Positions 36,334 through 45,539 of a stretch of 64,000 nt of DNA are shown here, piece after piece. This DNA is from CAIYTF01 sp963664845. GTDB lineage: Bacteria > Bacteroidota > Ignavibacteria > Ignavibacteriales > Ignavibacteriaceae. The notes below the pieces were generated by a model that had not been told where the DNA came from, did no database searches, and saw only the letters and a list, made by a program, of their open reading frames with translations. Position 1 is the stretch's first letter. Each line of letters starts with the position of its first letter. Where the stretch lies: positions 5,580,001 through 5,644,000 of the forward strand of contig OY761615.1 of NCBI GenBank assembly GCA_963664845.1, given 5' to 3'. A program made the translations under genes and the position numbers.

Positions 36334-37296
36334 ATGACAAAAACGGCAGTAGTTCTTTTTAATCTGGGCGGACCCGACTCACTGGAGGCGGTTCAACCGT
36401 TTTTGGAAAACCTGTTTAACGATCCGGACATTTTCCGGCTTCCGTTTCAGAAAAAGCTTGCAAAGTTCATCTCCACCAAACGTGCACCCAAAGTCCAGAA
36501 AGAATATGCACTCATAGGAGGTAAATCACCCTTGGGAAGGTGGACTGAAATGCAGCGTGCAATGCTGGAAACCAGTCTGCGCGAAGCGAAATTAGATGTT
36601 GATGTTCATGTTGCCATGCGGTACTGGAAACCATTAACTCAGGAAACGGTCAGCGCTGTTGCAAAATATAATTATGACAAAATACTCCTCCTGCCGCTGT
36701 ATCCGCATTTTTCTTCCTCCACTACCGGATCATCCTACAATGAATGGAAACGCTATTTTAAGGGCGATGCTTCGCGGGTTACCTTGGTGAGAAGTTATCA
36801 GGCGAACGCCGGCTATCTAAAAGCGATCAACGCAAAAATAGACGAAGGAATTCAAAAATTTCCGGCAGATGTCCGCAATAAAGTGCAACTTGTTTTCAGT
36901 GCTCACGGAACGCCAGAGAGCTATCTAAAAAAAGGTGACCCTTATAGTTTTCAAATAATGGAGTCTATTGGAGGCATAATGCGGCTCCGTAACTTTTCAC
37001 ACCCGCACCATCTCTGTTTTCAAAGCAAAGTTGGCCCAATGAAATGGCTCACACCATCCACTGATAACAAGATTAGAGAGCTTGCGGCAGCAGGGCACAA
37101 TCACCTCCTGATCATTCCCATAAGCTTTGTCTCCGATCATGTGGAAACACTTTTCGAACTCGCAATAGAATACGGACACGTGGCAAAGGAATGCAATATT
37201 AAGAACTATATTGTAATGACCGGACTGAATGACTCGCCGATTTATATCGAAGCACTTAAAACAATTGTTTTAGAAACACTATCTCAAAAGATTTAA
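36334..37296 (+). CDS. hemH: Ferrochelatase
   Basis: HemH inserts Fe2+ into protoporphyrin IX (or coproporphyrin III in some lineages). The 320-residue sequence opens TAVVLFNLGGPDSLEAV. It contains LLLPLYPHFSSSTTGSS, the catalytic-His block VFSAHGTPESYLKKGDPY and the second conserved block FQSKVGPMKWLTPSTD. The C-terminal SFVSDHVETLFE carries the metal-binding pair. Length is typical. It is the first gene of a three-gene heme cluster, with 10 bases to the oxidase gene. Confidence 0.95.
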   Translation: MTKTAVVLFNLGGPDSLEAVQPFLENLFNDPDIFRLPFQKKLAKFISTKRAPKVQKEYALIGGKSPLGRWTEMQRAMLETSLREAKLDVDVHVAMRYWKPLTQETVSAVAKYNYDKILLLPLYPHFSSSTTGSSYNEWKRYFKGDASRVTLVRSYQANAGYLKAINAKIDEGIQKFPADVRNKVQLVFSAHGTPESYLKKGDPYSFQIMESIGGIMRLRNFSHPHHLCFQSKVGPMKWLTPSTDNKIRELAAAGHNHLLIIPISFVSDHVETLFELAIEYGHVAKECNIKNYIVMTGLNDSPIYIEALKTIVLETLSQKI

Positions 37297-37306
37297 TAAA
37301 AACACT

Positions 37307-38698
37307 ATGGACTCCGTTAAAGAAGTACAAATCGCAATACTGGGCGCCGGCGTAAGCGGACTTGCTACGGCACATTGGCTCACTAAATCAGGACTCGACG
37401 TTTCAGTTTTCGAAAAAAACGGCGAACCCGGCGGCTCGATGGAGAGCATGCGCGTTGAAGGGTATTTGTTTGACCGCGGTCCCAACAGCGGGCTGGAAAC
37501 AACCCCGCTGCTCCAAACGCTGGTTGATGATCTCAACTTGAAAGAAGAATTGGTCTACTCCAATAAAATTGGTAACAAACGCTTTATTCTTCGCGACGAA
37601 CAGTTACATGAACTTCCCATGCAACCTTTTACCTTGCTCAGAAGCAAACTCTTTTCAACAGCAGCAAAACTTCGACTCCTCAAAGAACCATTTATCGGAC
37701 GCTCGAATGAAGGCTATTACCAAAGTGTGGCGCAATTTGTCGAAAGACGACTTGGAAAAGAATTTCTGGACTACGTAATTAATCCATTCGTGTCTGGAGT
37801 ATATGCGGGCCGCCCTGAAGATTTAAGCGTTCATTCCGCATTTCCCAAATTATATGAGCTTGAAGCGGATTATGGCGGCCTCATTAAAGGTGCTGTGTTG
37901 AGCGTTAAAGCACGGAAAAAACGCGCGGAAAAGGCTAAGCAGTCTGCCAAGATGTTCTCCTTCGTTCATGGCATGCAGGCCTTGCCCAAATCGCTGGCTG
38001 CAAAACTTGGAAACAAAGTGTCCTTCCTCACTGATGTCGTTTCGCTTGAAAAAACTCAGGATGGATTTTCCATCCGGTACAACTACGCTGGTTCTGCTTA
38101 TCGGACTGTATTGGCAAAAAGTGTTATTTCGACGATCCCGGCATACACTGCATCAAAACTATTCAGCACGATTGCACCTGATTCAGCAGAGCATTTTGAC
38201 GCCATATACCATCCACCTGTGCTTGTTGTCATGGTTGGCTACAAAAAAACCAAAATCAAACGACCTCTTAATGGTTTCGGGTTCCTTATCCCGGAAAAAG
38301 AAAATAAAAGTTTTCTCGGTGCCATATGGAGTTCAGTTTTGTTTCCTGCCAGGTCACCAAAAGATTCAGAGGCATTCACCCTGTTTATCGGTGGCGCAAG
38401 AAGTGCTGATCTGTTCAAACAGGAAATACCCGAGTTGATCAAAAAAGCATTAAGTGAGTTTCATGAAATCATGGGCATAAGCGGAGAACCCGATTTCCTT
38501 GTCCATCGGTTCTGGAGCAAGGCAATTCCTCAGTATAATGTTGGATACATTGAACACGAACGTTATTTTGACGATCTTGAAAAGAAAATTCCCGGACTAT
38601 TTATCAGCGGTAATTTCCGTGGTGGTATTTCTGTTGGCGACTGTATAAAAAATTCAGAACTCGTTGCTGACAAAGTGAAATCATTTTTGCATTTATAA
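37307..38698 (+). CDS. hemG: FAD-dependent protoporphyrinogen oxidase (HemY/HemG type)
   Basis: This 463-residue flavoprotein oxidises protoporphyrinogen IX (or coproporphyrinogen III) with O2 or another acceptor. The FAD-binding Rossmann motif is ILGAGVSGLATAHWL (residues ~10-24), followed by FEKNGEPGGSMES and FDRGPNSG, both typical of this amine-oxidase-like family. The C-terminal FAD block is GLFISGNFRGGISVGDCI. It lies between hemH and hemB in the same direction, which supports the assignment over other amine oxidases. Proto- versus coproporphyrinogen preference cannot be decided here. Confidence 0.92.
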   Translation: MDSVKEVQIAILGAGVSGLATAHWLTKSGLDVSVFEKNGEPGGSMESMRVEGYLFDRGPNSGLETTPLLQTLVDDLNLKEELVYSNKIGNKRFILRDEQLHELPMQPFTLLRSKLFSTAAKLRLLKEPFIGRSNEGYYQSVAQFVERRLGKEFLDYVINPFVSGVYAGRPEDLSVHSAFPKLYELEADYGGLIKGAVLSVKARKKRAEKAKQSAKMFSFVHGMQALPKSLAAKLGNKVSFLTDVVSLEKTQDGFSIRYNYAGSAYRTVLAKSVISTIPAYTASKLFSTIAPDSAEHFDAIYHPPVLVVMVGYKKTKIKRPLNGFGFLIPEKENKSFLGAIWSSVLFPARSPKDSEAFTLFIGGARSADLFKQEIPELIKKALSEFHEIMGISGEPDFLVHRFWSKAIPQYNVGYIEHERYFDDLEKKIPGLFISGNFRGGISVGDCIKNSELVADKVKSFLHL

Positions 38699-38721
38699 CT
38701 GTTAGAATTGGAGAAGATAAT

Positions 38722-39708
38722 ATGGCAGAGCTACCCATTAAAAGACACAGACGTTTACGGTATAACCCCCTTGTAAGGGATATGGTCAGAGAAACCGTTC
38801 TAACCAAGAACGATTTGATTTATCCGTTGTTCATAATACACGGTGAGAAAGTTAAAAACCCAATAAAATCGATGCCTGGTGTATACCAAATGTCAATTGA
38901 TGTGGCCATTGAAGAATGCAAGGAATTAGTGTCACTTGGAATTCCCGCAATTATTTTGTTCGGCATCCCTCCTCATAAAGATGAAGTTGGTTCAGGTGCC
39001 TATGCAACTGACGGTATCATTCAGCAGGCAGTTCGCGCCATAAAGGCAAATGTGAAGAATCTTTTGGTTATCACGGATGTCTGTATGTGCGAATATACCT
39101 CACATGGCCATTGCGGGGTTCTCCATGGTGAAGAGATCCTTAATGATGAGACGGTTAGCCTTCTCGCAAAAGAAGCTGTTTCACATGCTGAAGCTGGTGC
39201 TGATATGATTGCGCCCTCGGATATGATGGATGGCAGAGTGTATGCAATTAGAAAAGCACTTGACTACAAAGGGTTTAAGAATATCCCCATTATGAGTTAT
39301 GCTGCCAAATATGCATCCGGGTATTATGGTCCTTTCCGCGATGCCGCTGAATCAACCCCTGCATTTGGTGACAGAAGATCACATCAGATGGATGTTGCTA
39401 ACGGCAACGAAGCCATTATTGAGGTTCAGACTGATATTGAAGAAGGTGCAGACATTGTTATGGTAAAGCCGGCCGGCCCCTATTTGGATATCATATATCG
39501 TGTCAAACAGAAATTTGGATTGCCAACAGCCGCATACCAGGTAAGTGGCGAGTATTCCATGATCAAAGCTGCAGCTCAGAACGACTGGATAGACGGGGAA
39601 AGGGTGATGATGGAGTCGCTTATTGCAATTAAACGTGCCGGTGCCGACATGATATTGACCTATTTCGCAAAAGACGCAGCAATGTATTTAGATAGGACAA
39701 GCAGATAG
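38722..39708 (+). CDS. hemB: Delta-aminolevulinic acid dehydratase (porphobilinogen synthase)
   Basis: HemB joins two 5-aminolevulinate molecules to porphobilinogen. The 328-residue sequence keeps both active-site lysines: Lys196 in YAAKYASGYYGPFRD and Lys249 in VMVKPAGPYLD. The cysteines Cys121, Cys123 and Cys131 (DVCMCEYTSHGHCG) mark the zinc-dependent class. The N-terminal RRLRYNPLVRDMVRET is typical. A GGAG ribosome-binding site stands 24 bases downstream of the hemG stop region. Third gene of the heme cluster. Confidence 0.97.
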   Translation: MAELPIKRHRRLRYNPLVRDMVRETVLTKNDLIYPLFIIHGEKVKNPIKSMPGVYQMSIDVAIEECKELVSLGIPAIILFGIPPHKDEVGSGAYATDGIIQQAVRAIKANVKNLLVITDVCMCEYTSHGHCGVLHGEEILNDETVSLLAKEAVSHAEAGADMIAPSDMMDGRVYAIRKALDYKGFKNIPIMSYAAKYASGYYGPFRDAAESTPAFGDRRSHQMDVANGNEAIIEVQTDIEEGADIVMVKPAGPYLDIIYRVKQKFGLPTAAYQVSGEYSMIKAAAQNDWIDGERVMMESLIAIKRAGADMILTYFAKDAAMYLDRTSR

Positions 39709-39771
39709 AAAGTAAATTATCGGATAGGGGGGTGGCATTTTTGAAATTAGAATTGAGAAAGTATCGTTTTT

Positions 39772-41253
39772 ATGAGGATTGCGTTCGTATCCGGAGAGAT
39801 GTACCCCTTCGCTAAAACAGGAGGACTGGGAGATGTTGCAGGTTCACTGCCAAAAGCATTGGCCGCACTTGGTTGTGAAGTTAAAGTGTTCATTCCCAAA
39901 TATGCCCTTATTGACCATGCCAAATATGATTTGGATTATATTTGGGCAATAGGGGAGATGCCTATTCGGGTTGCAGGCATGGTACATAAAGTCCAGGTTT
40001 TTAAAACTATTTTACCTGACTCCCCTGTGGAGATTTATTTTATTGATTGCCCGTACTTCTTTAACCGTCCGTATATCTATTCTAGTGCGCCAGATGAAGA
40101 TGAGCGTTTCATTCTGTTCCAGAAAGCAGTAATTGAATCTTTACAGCATATGCACTGGAAACCGGACATTATTCACTGTAACGACTGGCAGACCGGTTTA
40201 ATCCCTCTTTTACTGAAAGATAATTATAGTTGGGATAAACTCTTCTTCGGTAAAACAGCTACAGTGATGACCATACATAACATAGCTTATCAGGGCAGGT
40301 TTCCTGCTTCAACTGTTGGGAAAGCTGAGATCCGCCCGGCACTGTTTTACCCAAACAGCGCCATTGAGGCCTGGCATTCGTTCTGTTTCTTAAAAACCGG
40401 AATTATGTATGCGGACGCTATCAACACAGTTAGCGAAATGTACGCAGATGAGATTACCAACTCGGAGTTTGGCGTTGGCCTTGAAGGCGCATTGAGGCAT
40501 CGTATAAATGATTTTTATGGCATTCTGAATGGTGTCGATTACTCAATATGGGATCCGGCTACCGATAAAAAATTGTTTTATCACTACACACCGGAAAACC
40601 TTTCAGGTAAACTGGAAAATAAAAAACACCTCTTACACTCTGCAAAGCTTCCATTTTATGACAATGTACCGCTCATCGGCATTGTCTCAAGACTTGTCAA
40701 CCTTAAAGGTTTCAACCTGATTGCTGAGTCGATACCAGAATTGATGAAGCTTAACGCTCAATGGGTGGTTTTAGGATCAGGTGAGGAACGTTTTGAAAAC
40801 CTTTTCAGAAGTCTGGCATATTCTTTCCCAAATAAAGTATTCTCATACATAGGGTTTAACGATGAGCTATCGCATTTAATTGAGGCTGGCTCGGATATAT
40901 TTCTCATGCCATCATATACTGAGCCCTGTGGCTTGAATCAAATATACAGTTTGAAATATGGTACCGTGCCGGTTGTCCGAAAAACAGGCGGTCTGGCAGA
41001 CACAGTTTTCGATTGGGATGAGGGATTGTCACATAACCGGAAAAACGGCACAGGTTTTTCATTCGCCGAATACACCGCGAAAGCAATGACAAAAACTGTT
41101 CAAAGGGCAGTGAATATGTACCTGCATGATAAAGAAAGTTGGGATACAGTTATGAAGAACGGTATGGCGCAAAACTTCTCATGGGACAGGTCAGCACGAA
41201 AATACTTGGATATCTACAAAAAAGCCATCAATAACCGCCAGAACTCCTGGTAA
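39772..41253 (+). CDS. glgA: Glycogen synthase (ADP-glucose starch/glycogen glucosyltransferase)
   Basis: This 493-residue GT5 enzyme extends alpha-1,4-glucan from ADP-glucose. The N-terminal FAKTGGLGDVAGSLPKAL carries the KxGGL substrate-binding motif. The middle has HCNDWQTGLIPLLLK and TIHNIAYQGRFP. The C-terminal domain has PLIGIVSRLVNLKGFNL, the acidic MPSYTEPCGLNQIYSL block and VRKTGGLADTV. Length is typical for bacterial GlgA. It lies 63 bases after hemB and 7 before the methyltransferase gene. No glgB, glgC or glgP is in the window. Confidence 0.95.
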   Translation: MRIAFVSGEMYPFAKTGGLGDVAGSLPKALAALGCEVKVFIPKYALIDHAKYDLDYIWAIGEMPIRVAGMVHKVQVFKTILPDSPVEIYFIDCPYFFNRPYIYSSAPDEDERFILFQKAVIESLQHMHWKPDIIHCNDWQTGLIPLLLKDNYSWDKLFFGKTATVMTIHNIAYQGRFPASTVGKAEIRPALFYPNSAIEAWHSFCFLKTGIMYADAINTVSEMYADEITNSEFGVGLEGALRHRINDFYGILNGVDYSIWDPATDKKLFYHYTPENLSGKLENKKHLLHSAKLPFYDNVPLIGIVSRLVNLKGFNLIAESIPELMKLNAQWVVLGSGEERFENLFRSLAYSFPNKVFSYIGFNDELSHLIEAGSDIFLMPSYTEPCGLNQIYSLKYGTVPVVRKTGGLADTVFDWDEGLSHNRKNGTGFSFAEYTAKAMTKTVQRAVNMYLHDKESWDTVMKNGMAQNFSWDRSARKYLDIYKKAINNRQNSW

Positions 41254-41260
41254 GGAAAAC

Positions 41261-42451
41261 ATGAAAAACATACCATCGGTACAGATTAAAAAAGGACACG
41301 ATAAACGGGTCAAATCAGGTCATTTATGGCTTTATTCAAACGAAATCACTTTAACAGCAGGGGAGCCGGAGAATGGCGATTTAGTGTCCGTTCAATTGCC
41401 GGACGGAAACACTTTCGGTATTGGCTTTTATAATAGGAATTCTCTCATTAGTCTCAGATTATTGTCATATTCGCCCTTTGATTCACTGGGTGAGCTTTTC
41501 AGAAGCCGTCTGTTGTCTGCACAGTCATTGCGGGAGCGCGTTTTCTCTGGGTCTAAGGCATATCGAATGGTATTCAGTGAAAGCGATCTTCTTCCCGGAT
41601 TGATAATTGACCGCTACAACCAAACATTTGTTCTCCAGATTAACTCATTTGGTATGGAGAAAAACATAAATGTGATTACGGACTTGTTAAGCACGGATTT
41701 CGGTGCGGTGAATATTTTTTCTAAAAACGATATGAACCTCAGATCAATGGAGGGATTGCCTCAAATTGATACAGTTTACAAGGGGAGTGCTTTACAGGAA
41801 ATTATCACTGATGGACACCTTAAATTTGAAATAAACTTCCAGAACAGTCAAAAAACTGGTTTTTTCTTCGATCAGGTGTGCAATCGGCAGTATATGCGGA
41901 AGTTTTGCAAGAATAGGCGCGTTTTTGATGGATTTTGCAATTCAGGTGGTTTTGGGCTGCATGCGATGCAGGCCGGAGCACGGTCTGTTGCGTTCGCCGA
42001 TGCCAGCAATGAGCAATTGATTCAGGTAAGCCGGAACATTGCAATCAATGAGCTCGATCCTGGATCTGCCACTGTGATCACTGGAGACATTTTTGAGTCA
42101 TTGGAAGCATTACATCAAGCCGGAGAGCAATTTGACGTTGTAATGATTGATCCGCCATCATTTGCAAAGAACAAGAAAAATCTGTTCACTGCGCTTAAAG
42201 GATATGAGAAATTGCATCGTATGGCGCTGAAAATTTTAAAAGATGACGGAATTCTTGCGACAACAAGCTGTTCGCATCACGTGAGTGAACTTGAGTATCA
42301 GGTATTAATTAATCGTGCTGCAGTTGGAAACAAATGTAATTTACAGATGTTATATAAAACGGGAGCAGCACCTGATCATCCGAAACATTCAGGAATGGAT
42401 GAAACTGCATACCTGAAGTTTCTTGTTTACAGGAAGACGCATTTGTCGTAG
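41261..42451 (+). CDS. RlmI-like class I SAM-dependent rRNA methyltransferase with PUA domain
   Basis: The 396 residues show an N-terminal PUA domain (~1-75, IKKGHDKRVKSGHLWLYSNEI), an EEHEE-like linker, and a C-terminal Rossmann methyltransferase with NSQKTGFFFDQ, the glycine-rich SAM loop FDGFCNSGGFGLHAM, and MIDPPSFAKNKK, the NPPY-like catalytic loop. The closest well-known relative is RlmI, which makes m5C1962 in 23S rRNA; the last block here reads TTSCSHHVS, with a plausible catalytic cysteine. AAGGA sits just before the ATG. Cytosolic; probably co-transcribed with glgA. Confidence 0.88.
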   Translation: MKNIPSVQIKKGHDKRVKSGHLWLYSNEITLTAGEPENGDLVSVQLPDGNTFGIGFYNRNSLISLRLLSYSPFDSLGELFRSRLLSAQSLRERVFSGSKAYRMVFSESDLLPGLIIDRYNQTFVLQINSFGMEKNINVITDLLSTDFGAVNIFSKNDMNLRSMEGLPQIDTVYKGSALQEIITDGHLKFEINFQNSQKTGFFFDQVCNRQYMRKFCKNRRVFDGFCNSGGFGLHAMQAGARSVAFADASNEQLIQVSRNIAINELDPGSATVITGDIFESLEALHQAGEQFDVVMIDPPSFAKNKKNLFTALKGYEKLHRMALKILKDDGILATTSCSHHVSELEYQVLINRAAVGNKCNLQMLYKTGAAPDHPKHSGMDETAYLKFLVYRKTHLS

Positions 42452-42484
42452 AATGTATATTATGTAAACTTATATATATCGTTT

Positions 42485-43381
42485 TCACGCCATAAACCAA
42501 TATTTTGCCGGGATTACTCTATAAAATACTTCAACTACATTATTTCCCAACACTTCCCCATCGGTCTGCAAATATTCCGGGCGGTCTATCTTAATGTGAC
42601 ATTCTGTGAACCGGAATGTCGTAACCCTGGGATCGGAAATATGATCGCCCTTTATCGCTTTTGGAAGCAACGATAACAACTCTAACTGAGTCATTCCATC
42701 AGCCAAAGTAAGGTTATGCAAACCGTCAGTAATAACTGCTTCTGGTGTCAGATGAAATCCTCCACCGGATGAAGGTGTGTTGCCAACTACAATAAGATGT
42801 TTTCTGCCTTCGATTTTTTGCTCTCCATCAATCGTCATGGACATTGCTAATGGTGTAAATTTCCTTATCGCCTTAAGGGTTGAGCTCAGGTAAAGAGGTA
42901 AACCCTTCAGGAAGGACTTTCGGTTGCTTAAATTGGCAATCAGTGCATCCAGCCCCAAACCACAACTGCTCATGAATTTTCGTGTGAAAAATCCTGCATT
43001 GTCCGCAGTACGATATTTGATCTCTCCACAATCAACCTGAATGAGTTTAGCATCTCCGGTTGCGGAACGATGCAGAATGCTTTCCAGCGATTCCTTTTTA
43101 AGTTTGAGAGCACGCGCAAAATCATTTCCGGAACCAATTGGCAGCACTATCATGGTTGGTTGATAGGTAAGACCATTGATTATTTCGTTCAGTAGTCCAT
43201 CGCCGCCTGCAATAATGAGTGGTGAATATTGCTTCTGAAGTGTTTGAAAATGAGCAAGGGCATGGCCGCGCGATTCCGTTATAAACAACGAATGGTCTCC
43301 AAAATTTTCGGAGACCAGGGTTTGTATAAGAGGTAACATCTTTAATCCCCTTCCTTTTCCGGATTGAGGATTAACGATCAA
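42485..43381 (-). CDS. Diacylglycerol kinase-like lipid kinase (YegS/BmrU/DagK family)
   Basis: The product is 298 residues. The nucleotide-binding signature appears at the very start (IVNPQSGKGRG), followed by the catalytic GGDGLLNEIINGL and LPIGSGNDFARAL, and the C-terminal domain has VVGNTPSSGGGFHLTPEA. These enzymes phosphorylate diacylglycerol, sphingosine-like or related lipids at the membrane. The start is weak: TTG at 43381 leaves almost no residues before the first strand, and the frame continues upstream through EINPC without ATG or GTG. Given the sphingolipid genes 1 kb away, a sphingoid-base substrate is possible but unproven. Confidence 0.85.
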   Translation of the reverse strand: MIVNPQSGKGRGLKMLPLIQTLVSENFGDHSLFITESRGHALAHFQTLQKQYSPLIIAGGDGLLNEIINGLTYQPTMIVLPIGSGNDFARALKLKKESLESILHRSATGDAKLIQVDCGEIKYRTADNAGFFTRKFMSSCGLGLDALIANLSNRKSFLKGLPLYLSSTLKAIRKFTPLAMSMTIDGEQKIEGRKHLIVVGNTPSSGGGFHLTPEAVITDGLHNLTLADGMTQLELLSLLPKAIKGDHISDPRVTTFRFTECHIKIDRPEYLQTDGEVLGNNVVEVFYRVIPAKYWFMA

Positions 43382-43434
43382 GCAGGGATTTATTTCCGGC
43401 AGAATAATTTCACAAATTTGTAAAAATATAGTAA

Positions 43435-43803
43435 CTATCGAAACATAGTATAAGGATTTATTCTGACTTTTTTATTGGTTTCCGCAGTATTATTTATAAT
43501 CTCGTAATTGGTTCTGCGCTGATAGTTTATAGGTGGATAGGGGCTGTAATGCTGAACCGGTAAAACTTCTTCGTCTCTGTTATTAATAACACCAGACTCC
43601 GGAATTGCGATAGTATGAACCATATTATCTCTTGTTGCATATGCCGGAATAGGCTGCACAGGCAGTGGGTAATCAACCTCCCTGTTATTCCGGGGACGGT
43701 TCCCCTGCTTTACTTTATAGATAAAGAAAGAAGCGAAGAGAAATAGAATTGTTACTGATCCGAACAGTAACAAAGCCGTCTGCAAAAGTGGTAATAAGTC
43801 CAT
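43435..43803 (-). CDS. Small single-pass membrane protein, unknown
   Basis: The 122 residues have one N-terminal transmembrane helix (LLLFGSVTILFLFASFFIY, ~11-29). A basic stop-transfer (KVKQGNRPRNNR) and a hydrophilic, proline- and tyrosine-rich tail follow, probably cytoplasmic. No family is recognised. It is on the same strand and 53 bases upstream of the lipid kinase gene, so the two may share a transcript. Coding character is acceptable but not strong. Confidence 0.6.
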   Translation of the reverse strand: MDLLPLLQTALLLFGSVTILFLFASFFIYKVKQGNRPRNNREVDYPLPVQPIPAYATRDNMVHTIAIPESGVINNRDEEVLPVQHYSPYPPINYQRRTNYEIINNTAETNKKVRINPYTMFR

Positions 43804-43937
43804 AGTTTTAAGCCTTTTATTATCTTTATGCTATTCAAGCTTCATGCCATTCACAAACCTTTGAAATGAAGGTGTATAGGAACATTTACTTATTTTTACC
43901 TTGTAGAATTGTCACTAAAGTGAGAAATTGTATTACT

Positions 43938-44375
43938 ATGAAACACTTTTTTAGGCGTATGAAGAAAAAAACAATTACAGCTCGTGGGATTTTACTTTTA
44001 ATGGCAGTATTTCTTATGGCAGGCTGCGATGATACAGTTTCAAACAAACAAATAGACGAAATTATTGTCCCGGATTCAATGATCTCTTATAGCAAATATA
44101 TTCAACCGGTCCTTACGATAAAGTGTGCAAGTTCCGGGTGCCATGACGATCAGACCAAAGCCGGCAGCCTCAGTTGCACTAACTATCTGTCCCTGACACA
44201 TTCATCCAACGCCAACCTTATTGTTCCCGGTTCTCCACAAACAAGCACCCTGGTTCAGTCAATTAAGGGATTGTCGTCAAATCCAATGCCTCCATTACCT
44301 AACCCTTACCCGCTTACACAGAATCAGATTAAAGGCATTGAAACATGGGTTAAAGAAGGCGCTAAAAATAATTGA
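43938..44375 (+). CDS. Cytochrome c-like lipoprotein
   Basis: The product is 145 residues from the ATG at 43938; an ATG at 43866 would place 24 unlikely residues before the signal. The lipobox is LMAGC. A small c-type heme domain follows: YIQPVLTIKCASSGCHDD gives a C-x4-C-H heme site rather than the usual C-x2-C-H, and NPMPPLPNPYPLT supplies a likely axial methionine. The end is IKGIETWVKEGAK. Such domains occur in planctomycete-type cytochromes and in Bacteroidota envelope proteins. It probably carries electrons or acts in the envelope; redox activity is inferred only. A terminator hairpin follows immediately. Confidence 0.75.
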   Translation: MKHFFRRMKKKTITARGILLLMAVFLMAGCDDTVSNKQIDEIIVPDSMISYSKYIQPVLTIKCASSGCHDDQTKAGSLSCTNYLSLTHSSNANLIVPGSPQTSTLVQSIKGLSSNPMPPLPNPYPLTQNQIKGIETWVKEGAKNN

Positions 44376-44380
44376 TAGTA

Positions 44381-44409
44381 AAAGAGTCCTGTTTTTTGCA
44401 GGACTCTTT
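44381..44409 (+). terminator. Rho-independent terminator
   Basis: AAAGAGTCCTG (44381-44391) pairs with CAGGACTCTTT (44399-44409), with a T-rich seven-base loop. It lies five bases after the cytochrome-like gene and can also serve the convergent epimerase gene. Confidence 0.88.
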
Positions 44410-44454
44410 CAATATAAGTCAATCGTTGGAATGTCAGCCGATTCTTGCCAGCGG

Positions 44455-45456
44455 CTATTTAAGCCACTTCATTTCTTTGTACCAGGAAATGGTTCTGCCA
44501 ATCCCCTCCTCAAGTGAAATTTGAGATTCGAATCCAAAGTCCTTCTTTGCTTTGTCAGGTGAGCAAATCCAGTAGGTTTGGGTAATGTCTCGAGCTTTTT
44601 CGATATTAAGGGTAGCGGCGCCTTTCTGAAAGTATGCAACGAACTGAGCTACAGACGCTATCAGATAAACCACAGCATGAGGTATCTTGAATCGCAACGC
44701 ATTTTTCCCGGTCACCTTTCGGGTCACTTCAATAATTTCTTCCCACGAGTAATAATCTTTGGAAGTAATGAAATAGGTCTGGTTAACTGTATTCTTTGCA
44801 ATTCCGGCTTCATAAATTCCCCGCACCAGATCCTGAACGTGAATCAAACTGATCAGTTTGCGATCATTACCAATGGTGGTGGTGACGCCTTTCCAAAAAG
44901 AGTTGAAAAAGATGAAAATCTCGGTATCACGTTCCCCATAGACCGCCGGAGGCCGGGTGATGGTAATGGGAAGTAATTTAATGTACTCCATAACCATACG
45001 TTCTTCACAGATTTTGCTAATGCCATAGGTGGTGATGGGCGCCGGCGGATGGTCCTCCCCTATTCCCTTGGCATCGGGAGAGGGACCGGCTGCGGTTTCG
45101 CTGCTGACAATAACCACTTTTTCCAATGTTTCCTTGTTCTTCAGGCAGGCATCAAGGAGCGTCTTTGTATTCCCTACGTTAGCCTTGAAATAGTCAGCCC
45201 TGTCTTTTGCCTTTACTACTCCGGCAACGTGGAACACATAATTCATGCCTTGCAGGGCGCTTTCAAGGGCAGCAATATCATCAAAACCACCGTTTATTAT
45301 GGTAATTTCTTTTCCTTTAAGCCATTGTAAATTGCTGGATTTTCTGACCAGGCAAGTAACATCAAAATCATTTTTTAGGAGATAATCCACCAGATGTGAA
45401 CCGACAAATCCGTTTCCCCCGGTTACAAATGCTTTACGTTTTTTTATAGTTTCCAT
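44455..45456 (-). CDS. NAD-dependent epimerase/reductase (extended SDR), candidate ceramide reductase
   Basis: The product is 333 residues of the extended SDR type. The dinucleotide motif is FVTGGNGFVGSHLVDYLL (~9-26). The catalytic triad is a Ser/Thr in VIVSSETAAGPSP, then Tyr and Lys in TYGISKICEE. The C-terminal part includes a hydrophobic segment (AVVYLIASVAQFVAYF). In Caulobacter crescentus, CerR, an epimerase-like SDR encoded near spt, reduces the 3-keto group of the ceramide precursor. This gene is divergent from spt with an 83-base gap, so the same role is a reasonable inference. A 4-reductase or sugar epimerase cannot be excluded by sequence alone. Confidence 0.85.
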   Translation of the reverse strand: METIKKRKAFVTGGNGFVGSHLVDYLLKNDFDVTCLVRKSSNLQWLKGKEITIINGGFDDIAALESALQGMNYVFHVAGVVKAKDRADYFKANVGNTKTLLDACLKNKETLEKVVIVSSETAAGPSPDAKGIGEDHPPAPITTYGISKICEERMVMEYIKLLPITITRPPAVYGERDTEIFIFFNSFWKGVTTTIGNDRKLISLIHVQDLVRGIYEAGIAKNTVNQTYFITSKDYYSWEEIIEVTRKVTGKNALRFKIPHAVVYLIASVAQFVAYFQKGAATLNIEKARDITQTYWICSPDKAKKDFGFESQISLEEGIGRTISWYKEMKWLK

Positions 45457-45502
45457 GTGCTCTAATTGTTAATTTATATAAGAAAAATTACTAAATAATT
45501 AC

Positions 45503-45510
45503 TATTTTTG
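45503..45510 (+). promoter_or_regulatory. Candidate -7 box (TATTTTTG) for the spt operon
   Basis: TATTTTTG lies 30 bases before the spt start in the short divergent region and fits TAnnTTTG. A -33 element is not clear. Confidence 0.35.
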
Positions 45511-45539
45511 GAATTATAATTTCATATTCGGAGGATTCT